Assembly (NCBI GenBank): GCA_021209875.1 | Contig: JAGYVD010000010.1 | Coordinates: 2,914,001-2,978,000, forward strand | Direction of reading: 5' to 3' | DNA: 64,000 bases | Source: Rosellinia necatrix | Taxonomy: Eukaryota > Ascomycota > Sordariomycetes > Xylariales > Xylariaceae | Shown: positions 56,290 to 64,000 of the stretch, piece by piece | Position numbering within the stretch: position 1 is the first letter of the stretch | Layout of the letters: every line of letters starts with the position of its first letter | The notes under the pieces: generated by a model | Seen by the model: only the letters and a program-made list of their open reading frames with translations | Told to the model about the DNA's origin: nothing | Database searches by the model: none | Made by a program: the position numbers and the translations under genes

Positions 56290-57148
56290 CGGGTTATATT
56301 CTTGGTGGAACCGTTCCAGGCACTGAAAAGACCACACAAGCCTGGGGTCTTGCTAAGAGCGGAAGGAAATATCTTGACGGCGTGATCATTCAGATTAAGA
56401 TCACACAAAGAATTCTTGAGAACTTCGTCAAAGTCGAAACCAATTTATAAAGCCAACCAGAAGTCTACGATGCAGTCTGCCTTGTCAAGGACAAAGCTGA
56501 GAAGCTGGAGATAGCCGTTGACGATTTAACTAAGTCCTCAGGGGAGGGACTAGCCTGAGAGTCTGCTTGACCGAAATATTCCAAGGGAATGCATGCGCCA
56601 AGAATTTCGATCGATTGCAGCGAGACTTATATCAGGCTCATATAATCCTGATCACTTCACTTGCAGTAAACAGGGTCACCAACTCGGATACCATCCTTGT
56701 TAACATCAATACCGTGAAAAAAATCAAGGATTACTTCACCCAATACGAAGGGATAAACTATGCGCCATCAATCATTTAGCTTCTGGATGAAAAAGGGAAG
56801 CCAGTTGAAGATGGAACTGTCTGGGAGGTCAGTAGAGAGAACCTCGAAGTCTTCGAGACGGAGCCACAATCCTCCGAGGGCCAGATTGTCAGAATCGTCG
56901 AAAAGAACAAATTGACGGACAGGGCGTTGATCACAGCCAATGTTGGGAATGCTAAAGAGGCCGCCCCAAAGGTTGATGTAGTCAGAGCAACAGGAAACGA
57001 GTTAGGTGGTTCTTCCATGATAATTATAGGTCCAGTTACTTTCGAAACTACAGCGGAAATACAAGGCTTGCGTGAAGCACTAGGTATCTTTAGGGACGAC
57101 AAAGAAGAGGCGCGCAAGGCCGTGCGGGAATTATGCGATCTATCCTAA
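56290..57148 (+). pseudogene. Degenerate coding relic of unknown fungal protein
   Basis: From 56567 a single frame codes for a coherent helical protein, but it is cut by TAG at 56777-56779 and then continues in the same frame to TAA at 57146-57148. The part before the stop includes ACAKNFDRLQRDLYQAHIIL and VNINTVKKIKDYF; the part after includes LTDRALITANVGNAKEAAP and IQGLREALGIFRDDKEEAR. Upstream, coding-like blocks (AKSGRKYLDGVIIQIKITQ, AVDDLTKSSGEG) lie in another frame and contain further stops. TAG here is one C-to-T change from CAG, as expected for RIP-type mutation. The N-terminal layout loosely recalls helical N-terminal domains of fungal STAND or HeLo-like proteins, but this is weak. 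The strand is clear; the identity is not. Confidence 0.5.
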
Positions 57149-57981
57149 GAACGGTCATACAGGACTCAAAGAGAATAGTCCATAAAGTTGTTACAAAACC
57201 TAGCTTAGCCTTTGTTGTTATCAAGCTTTGTAATATGTTGTTGATGTTAGCCTTCAGTGCTGAAAAGAGGTCTGGCTCATCATCTCCTATGGCACTACCA
57301 CTTTCCAAGCCTGATGATGCAGTCGAAATGGAGCTAGGTTGGGCGTTCAGTTGATTGTCTAGATAAATTGTCTTGTGGACCCTCTACACAGCGATGCTGA
57401 CGATCAGTTCAAGTTCTTTACGAACTCGACATATGACATCAGAATCGTCGCTGCGGCTTCCTCGCACTGACATGATCAGATTTAACATATGAACAAACAT
57501 GGCGGGGAAATGCTCACTGGTGGGTTTGAGTCGGGCTTGGCCGATTTGTGCAAGAGAATCAACAATGGCATCTCTTAGATATCTAAGAGACCTTTCAGTA
57601 GGCCCGTCCACATTTGAAATCTCGCACTCTAGTGTTTCACAGAAAACGCTGACCCGCCATAGGCATAGGCTAGCCCTCTCCTCGTTTAGAAGGAATCGAG
57701 CCCAGGCCCAGCTGGCCGGTGGTCCTTCTCTGGCTGGCTATTGTCATGGGTATATGGTATCTCCTCAGCATCTTCATGTTCATCCTCTTCACTGTTCTCA
57801 GATTGCTGTATGGTATTGCTGCCTATAAGATGAAACAGGCAGGTTATAGAATGTTTCACGTGCAAATAACTCTTGATACCACTGTGTAGTCATAAGGGAC
57901 ATATTTGAAATCTAAAGAGCGTCTTGCAGATCTTCGGCAAGCGTTTCAAGTGTGACCCTAGCAGTACAGCAACGTTATATT
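57149..57981. other. Spacer after the relic
   Basis: Weak frames on both strands (57384-57611 -, 57499-57828 +) overlap and have no recognisable domain. It may include more of the decayed sequence or the 3' region of the next gene. Confidence 0.3.
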
Positions 57982-58631
57982 TTAACTATGATTTCGTTGG
58001 ATGGGAGATACAAATCCGTTATTTAGTTCCCACATGAGTGAATAGCTATAATTCCCCGCGTTCTTCAGATTTGTTGCCTCGGCGCCATTACAATCATAAT
58101 ACCACTTGGGTGGCCTAGGATCGAACCGTAGGGGAGTCTTTGGGGCCCCTGCTTTAGACATACTGTCACTGCTATCCCCTGCTTTTCGACCTAGTTTCTG
58201 CCTCTTTTGTGCTCCCATGTCGTCATCGTCTGCCCTGGCAGCAGAAGCCTTCCAGTTGTGGCATCTTGGGTCCACGAAACAATAGACATAGTGCCGGGAT
58301 GCCGTATATCTCAGGTAGTATCTGGGCTGTTAATAGTTAGTGTCAGGAATGAGCGGAATGAAATATGATTCTTCACATTCCTGTGTTCATCGTTCCAAAG
58401 CTGAACCATGCCGTCAATCTTATAATAGTCCTCTATAGTGATCTGGAAGGCCTCAAACTCCATGGCGTATAGTAACTCTGGCGTAAGGGGTAGTGATGGC
58501 AGTACTAAAGTCACTGAGCTTGCCGCTGATAATTTGTCGATCTGCGACGTCGATACAACGATTCCAAGCTGATACAAAGATTTGACATGCCTAGAAATAT
58601 TGTTCACATCTCTCTTCCCCAGGTGTTCCAT
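57982..58631 (-). CDS. Hypothetical protein, 199 residues, two exons
   Basis: I do not recognise it. Model, in coding order: 58631-58377 and 58326-57982, with a 50-nt intron (GTGAAG donor, CACTAACTATTAACAG end). The exons join in frame as LWNDEHRNPRYYLRYTASRH. The first exon is rich in hydrophobic helix (PLTPELLYAMEFEAFQITIE). The second has a charged middle (ADDDDMGAQKRQKLGRK) and two Cys near a His (VDPRCHNWKA, YYDCNG). A TAA sits directly before the ATG in frame, so the start is fixed if the gene is real. There is no signal peptide. Given the decayed gene next door, it may itself be a remnant of a larger fungal gene. Confidence 0.4.
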
Positions 58632-60142
58632 TTAAGAGCCGAACTGTTTAACAATACCCCGGATAGGCGGCGGCCTACCGCCTTTGCCCAGGAAGAGTGA
58701 TCGCATATCATCTTCACTATGTCCTGTGTTTTACAGGTCCCAAAACGAGATTTTGCGGTCGTTAAACTGGTTCATCATGACACGCTCGTGCTCTTCGTCG
58801 AGTAACAGATAGCCAAAATGTCACAGTTCGTACTGCTAGTAGTTCCAGAAATGACTTATGTTATTGCACAAGGAGGGAAGATTCCTCACTTGGTCAGTCG
58901 CCAGCTACTCGCTCCTTTTATATACAGTATTCTAGCCCGTGCCCTAGTGGAGTCCTTAGGTTAGAACTAGTTCCGTGACAATTAGAACACCTGGACCAAG
59001 GGGAAATATCAAGAAAAGTATCAGGTTAATCTAATACCTGTTCAGGCAGTATGTCATAATAAAGTAAAGGTTACGTAAAACTAGACAATTATAAATAACC
59101 AAAGTTATCCCTTGATAAAAAGAAAAAAAAATCTTGATTAATTCTTGTTTGTCCAAGTAATTATACCTTGAGCTCGCAGGAAAAACGTTTATTATTATAG
59201 TTAGCTGCCTAAATGCTTGGCTATTCAGGTCAGTTTAACTTAAAGCAAACCAGAATCTAACAACAAGCAAAGCTTCTCTCTTCGGTACCAAATTGACTGC
59301 CGTACAAGAGCTACAAGTCCCCACAACAGGCTGTTGGTTGTTCTTGGGCATTAAACATGGCTACCTATCATACAAATGCGCAAGGAGACATTATCACCCT
59401 ACGAGCCGCTCTCGCTTAATAAAAGCAACTTTTGGAATCCAGAGTAGGAGGGGGAAGGCTTGATTATTTTCTTAGGCAGTAGATAGGACAGTCTTGAATA
59501 CTTCCTATGGGAGGCACTATAATTATATAACATGAAGTTTTGGGGAATGAGATATAAATGCTTACTTACTTAGATTAGGTAGGTAGGTCTGGCGGTGGTT
59601 CGGTTCCTGTGCCGGCTCAACATTACACGTTGCCGGGCTAATTATGGATCGACACTCGAAGGATCGGGGGGCTGGGCTCCCCGGCACTACGGCACAGAGT
59701 CCCACAGTACATTTTTGTCGGCGAATCCCCGTTGGTGACGGTCCCATGTGCCAGGGTTCCTTCAACATCCCGATGCCCCGATTCAGCAGGAGCGACGGTC
59801 AAGTCGGGGCAGGACAGGGTCCAGGCCTGGCACGGTCGTGGAGAGGTGACTGATGAAACGTCACCGCTGACCCTCTCCAGTAAGAAAGTCCCGTAAGGTA
59901 AGCACATAAAGTAGGCACGATGACGGAAAGACGGATAGACGGACAAACGAGCTAACGGCGATGGCGATAATGGAGGAATGCTAGGTATACATACCCGGGC
60001 ATGGAATGGGTGATCTTTTATCGTCAAATCAAAACAGTGCTCATTACCAGGCGGACTTCCTCACCGTCAACCATAGAATCTAGAGAGCCTTCTGACCGGT
60101 TGGAGGTAGCTGGGCCCCTCGCGACCAGACGGCCACTCGACA
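58632..60142. other. AT-rich spacer and GH92 promoter region
   Basis: No supported gene. The segment 58900-59300 is very AT-rich; frames at 59562-60027 on both strands look random. The GH92 promoter and leader must lie at the right end. Confidence 0.35.
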
Positions 60143-61885
60143 ATGCCTTCGCTCAGCCTGTGCTTGCCGTTCACACTGGTGGCGGCGGCGTCGCTATGCC
60201 GGGCGCAAGACCTCACACAATTCGTCTTCCCTAACGTGAGTCACGAGCCTGAGCATGACTAGAAACAAGCATGCAAGAAGAAGAAGAAGAAGAAGAAGAA
60301 TCCGACGTTGACGGCGAGTGCACAGATGGGCGATTCGAACGGCGGCAACACGTTCCCGGGCGTCAGCATGCCCTTCGGCATCGTGAAGCTCGGCCCGGAT
60401 CTGTACACCGGCTCCGACAGCTATTCGGGGTACCAGCCTACCGGGAACTTCATCGGATTCAGTCTGCTTCATGAAAGCGGGACCGGCGGTGCTCCCAAGT
60501 ATGGCGTCGTCGCCCAGATGCCCGTCTTGGGGAGCGTTGCTAATCCGTTAGCTGATCTGAGCGTTGGCCGGAGCAAAGCCGATGAGCCGAGACTCGGGTA
60601 TTACAAATCCAGCCTGTCCAATGGGGTTGCGGTCGAGATGGGCGCTACGGCCCGGGCCGGCATGTTTGCGTATGAATTTCCCGAAAGCGGAGGGGCTGCT
60701 AACGTTGTTGTCGACGTTTCACACGTCCTCTCTTCGTACCGGGGTCAAGGCTTGGGACAGAATTATCTGGGTGGTAACATTACCGTCACGGAAATGGACA
60801 GCGGCCTTCGTTATGAGGGATCGGGATCCTATGATAATGTATGTCGCCAATGGAGAGCCGTTATCCAGAGATTTCTTTTTCTTATTCTTTTCTTCTTTTT
60901 TTTTTTTTTTGGGCGTATACTGACTATAAGATAGGGGTGGAATCGCGCTCCGAAGTGGACTGTGCATTTCTGCGGATATTTCGACCAGTCGGCCACCTTC
61001 AAGACTTTCTTGGGGAAAGATGCTACGGGCTCAACGCTGGTCGATTACAGCGATGCCCCAACACAAGCTTCACAAGCGCGCGTGGGAGCCGTCTTCACAT
61101 TCGACTCCAAGACTGTCACTTCGAGGGTCGGCGTATCCTTCATCTCGGCCGACCAAGCCTGCGAGAACGTGGACAACGAGATACCGGCCGACACGGCATT
61201 GAGCACCCTGGAGGAGGACGTCAAGGCCGCATGGAACGACGGGGTGCTTTCCAAAATCACCACCACGGACACCGCCAACACGACGAAGCTGCAGCTCCTG
61301 TACTCCTCGCTATACCACATGCTGTTGATCCCGACGAACAAGACGGGGGAGAACCCGCTGTGGTCGTCGACGGAGCCATACTACGACGACATCTTCACCC
61401 TCTGGGATACTGTAAGTCGTGCCACCCCCCTCTCACGTCTACCGACATTCACCAGGTCCCCTCGCTTACACGTGATCTCTTCGTCTTCTTCTTCTTCTTC
61501 TTCCAGTTCCGCTCCCACACACCGCTATTCCACATCCTGCAGCCGGCGGCGTACGAGGAGTTCGTGCGGTCGCTGGTCGACGTGTGGCGGTTCGAGGGCT
61601 TCATGCCGGACGCGCGCTCGTCCTTCTTCAACGGCGCGACGCAGGGCGGGTCCAACGCCGACAACGTGCTCGCCGACGCCTACGTCAAGGGCGTCCGCGG
61701 CGCCGTCGACTGGGCCGACGCCTTCGCCGCCATGCTCACCGACGCCGAGGTCGTGCCCCCAAACAACGACGACCCCCGCGACCGCTCGTCGTCCACCAAG
61801 GAGGGCCGCGGCGCCCTGCCCGACTGGATCGAGCACGGCTACATCACGAAGAAATACGCGCGCTCCGTGAGCCGGGCGATAGAAT

Positions 61886-61947
<62 letters not shown>

Positions 61948-62936
61948 CCTCTCCTTCTCCCACTCCCTCTATTTGCCTTTCCCGTCATCCCACACACCCT
62001 AATACGACATATCAACTAACCTCATCGTCATCGTCCCCCTTCCCCCCCCCCTCCCGTAGCGCCGCCAACGACTTCGCGCTCTACCAAGTAGCGACGGGCC
62101 TCGGCAACGCGACCGCGGCGGCCAAGTACCTCGCGCGCTCGCGCAACTGGCGCAACCAGTGGAACCCGTCCCTGGCGGCGCTGAACTTCACGGGGTTCCT
62201 GGGGCCGCGGTCGGCGGCGACGGGGGCCTTCGTGGCGCAGGACCCGCTGAGCTGCGGCGGGTGCTACTGGGGCGACGACTACTACCAGGGCCTGCCGATG
62301 GAGTACTCGTTCAACGCGCACCACGACGTCGCGGCGCTGGTGTCGCGGTGCGGCGGCCGGGACCGCTTCGTCGCGCGCCTCGAGGCCATGTTTACGCCCG
62401 GCCTGAGCGCCGGCAACGCCCAGTTCGGCCACACGCTGTTCAACCCGGGCAACGAGCCGAGCTTCGCCACGCCGTACCTGTTCAACTTCGCCGGCCGCCA
62501 GGACCTCTCGGTCCGGTACAGCCGCCGCGTCGCGCGCGCCTACTACGCCCCCTCCCCCACGGGGCTCCCCGGGAACTCCGACGCCGGCGCCATGGAGAGC
62601 TGGCTGCTGTGGAACATGATTGGGTTGTATCCCGTCACCGGGCAGACCACGTTCCTGGTCGCGTCTCCGTGGTTCGCCGACCTGACCATCGACCTCGGCG
62701 GCGGCGGCGGCGGTGGGAAGAAGCTTGTCATTACGGCGGAGAACCTCGGTGAGGAGTCGTACTATGTGCAGAGCCTCAAGGTCAATGGCGAGGATTGGGA
62801 CAAGGCCTGGGTCGCGTGGGACGATATCTTTGCGGATGGCGGCACCATGGACTTCGTCCTTGGCCCCGAGCCTGCTGATTGGGCTACTGGCGAGCTGCCG
62901 CCGAGCCCGGCGAGCGAGGCAGATGATGCAGCCTAA
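60143..62936 (+). CDS. Secreted GH92 alpha-1,2-mannosidase
   Basis: Calcium-dependent exo-mannosidase that trims alpha-linked mannose from glycans. Five exons: 60143-60235, 60326-60838, 60935-61411, 61507-61886, 62060-62936; 779 residues, the usual family size. Exon 1 codes the signal peptide (MPSLSLCLPFTLVAAASLCR) and starts with ATG 60143. The N-terminal beta domain has GGNTFPGVSMPFGIVKLGPD and GFSLLHESGTGGAPKYG. The (alpha/alpha)6 barrel has LYSSLYHMLLIP, the CYWGDDYYQGLPMEYSFNA segment, FNPGNEPSFATPYLFNFAG (general-acid Glu region) and GNSDAGAMESWLLWNMIGLY (catalytic-base Asp region). All introns have GT-AG ends; they carry simple repeats: AAG in intron 1, a T run in intron 2, and a long CT tract in intron 4. 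The reading frame is intact throughout, although the gene is GC-rich and has many G/C runs. It probably acts on cell-wall or host glycoprotein mannans. Confidence 0.95.
60275..60300. repeat. (AAG)n microsatellite in GH92 intron 1
   Basis: About eight AAG/GAA units near the 3' end of the intron, close to the branch site region. Confidence 0.8.
61892..61938. repeat. (TC)n microsatellite in GH92 intron 4
   Basis: About 23 TC units directly after the GTAAGT donor, followed by more pyrimidine-rich sequence up to the acceptor at 62059. Confidence 0.9.
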
Positions 62937-63383
62937 TTTACGGTTGGCCTTGAGCTAGGATGGCAGATGCGAGGGGGTGCTGCGTAAGACATGGCTATTA
63001 ACTACTTTAGTAATAGTTACGTATAAATACCGACCTAGTCCTTTACGGTATATGGAAATCAGATGCTCTCTATGCCGGCTGTGTGAGAAGATGCCCCTAA
63101 TAACTATCTCCCTTCTACTTACGGAGCACAATTCACTGGTCTCGTTTGATTCTAATAAATGAGTCGTACTGGGAAGGGGGGATTTAAGCACGCCAAAGAA
63201 TGACGACAACGAGTGATGTGACGTAATCAATTTGATTTCCGACGAAACAAACCCTTCGCTATGCCCTGTATAAATATGTACGAAACTACCTACATAGGTA
63301 GGTAGCCTATGATCAAAGCCCAAACTGTACCGGGGTATCTAATAATCAGTTACAAGAAACTAAAACACATCTGTGGCAGCCAT
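62937..63383. other. Convergent spacer
   Basis: 3' regions of the GH92 gene and the partial gene at the right edge. Contains a CTACCTACATAGGTAGGTAG palindrome near 63287-63306. Confidence 0.45.
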
Positions 63384-64000
63384 TTATAAGTGTTCATGCC
63401 CCCAAACGTTGCGGAATTCATCTTCTTGTCCCGTCGCGTATACAGGGCTCGGTTCACTTTGGTTCGAAGACTCATCTGTTGGCTCGTCTTCTTCCGCCTC
63501 TTCCTCTAAAATCTGGGCGTCGTTTGTGCTGAGTAGTGGTGCCCCGAGTGGCCCCTCACTTTGTGATTCTTGGGCAGCATGCGCCGTGCTTTTTGGAGGG
63601 AGTGTGGCCTGTTCTGTTGACTGCTTTTGCTTGCCCTTTCGGTTTGGGGCCTCGGTGGATCTCTCGCTCGCCGCACTTGCTGGTTTTGGAGCGGGTGGTC
63701 GGTTGGATATGCTGACCGAGGACGACGAGCGTGATTCATTCCAGGCGCCGGTAGTTGATTGATACACCCGTGGACTCGAAGAGGTCCAGAGATCTCTGGA
63801 CGGTATATTGGCAGTGACCACGGGATACTAACGTATGGTGAGCGATCCCTAATATATAGATAGGGCCTTGGGATCAGATTGGCACTTACATTCCAATCAC
63901 CAAACTCAAGCTCCCTAGCCTTGCCATAAAGGCTCTCGTCATCCGCGTCCAATGTGGTTTCCGGGACGGAACCGTCCGTATATCTCGATGCTGCGTTACT
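63384..64000 (-). CDS. C-terminal part of an unrecognised Ser/Glu-rich protein (5' end outside window)
   Basis: Two exons seen, in coding order: >64000-63890 and 63827-63384, with a 62-nt intron (GTAAGT donor, CGTTAG acceptor). The frame is open to the right edge. The first exon ends ARELEFGDWN and joins YPVVTANIPSRDLW in frame. The last 110 residues are low-complexity: Ser-, Pro-, Lys- and Gln-rich, then an acidic stretch (ILEEEAEEDEPTDE), ending NVWGHEHL. I see no catalytic motif, signal peptide or membrane segment in this part. It looks like the disordered tail of a larger, probably intracellular protein; function unknown. Confidence 0.7.

Noticed and set aside
58105..58135. A GGTTCGATCC-like T-loop motif on the - strand
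   Set aside because: It lies in an open frame and no acceptor stem, D-arm or A-box is found around it, so it is not a tRNA.

Overview
This window looks like nuclear DNA of a filamentous ascomycete (Pezizomycotina, probably Sordariomycetes). Genes are broken by short introns, mostly 48-180 nt, with GTAAGT-like donors, CTAAC-type branch sites and C/TAG acceptors. The gene content is typical fungal: Zn2Cys6-type regulators, CFEM protein, GH18 and GH92 enzymes, PRM10-type membrane protein, tyrosinase and a fungal amidase. GC-rich exons sit in AT-rich spacers full of simple repeats. I saw no tRNA, rRNA, CRISPR or intact transposon.

Layout. 1-874: 3' end of a fungal-specific transcription factor. 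1248-3202: MFS anion/vitamin-type transporter (-), one frameshift. 5015-6868: amidase (+). 7068-8580: secreted tyrosinase (-), 8 exons. 10529-10770: a 60-residue, 10-cysteine secreted peptide (+). 11167-12219: TOXD-like zinc-type oxidoreductase (-), three frameshifts. 13410-14649: NiCoT nickel permease (+). 14928-18253: calpain (-). 18254-26929: an 8.7-kb gene desert. 26930-29322: Zn2Cys6 regulator (+), two frameshifts. 30160-30907: Fe/Mn superoxide dismutase (-). 31989-32504: small hypothetical gene (+). 33377-35541: conserved-looking 681-residue protein of unknown function (+). 36137-37051: NDUFAF2-type complex I assembly factor (-). 38296-40322: calponin-homology protein (+). 40845-42781: a fused fumarylacetoacetate hydrolase / alpha-beta hydrolase (-). 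43634-46221: PRM10/ThrE-like membrane protein (-). 49666-50703: GH18 chitinase (-). 53719-54091: CFEM protein (-). 56290-57148: a degenerate coding relic. 57982-58631: hypothetical gene (-). 60143-62936: secreted GH92 alpha-mannosidase (+). 63384-64000: 3' end of an unrecognised gene (-).

How genes may relate. The first 12 kb (regulator, transporter, amidase, tyrosinase, secreted peptide, oxidoreductase) has the make-up of a small accessory or metabolic cluster, but no backbone synthase is visible, so this is only a hypothesis. The middle (14.9-46 kb) is mostly housekeeping-type genes. The right third is AT-rich and sparse, with secreted proteins (chitinase, CFEM, mannosidase) and a decayed gene.

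Seven or eight single-base disruptions lie in four otherwise well-conserved genes. All that can be polarised are +1, and four of them fall in C/G runs of 6-7. This could be real decay or a homopolymer bias of the assembly, and it matters for reading the annotation.
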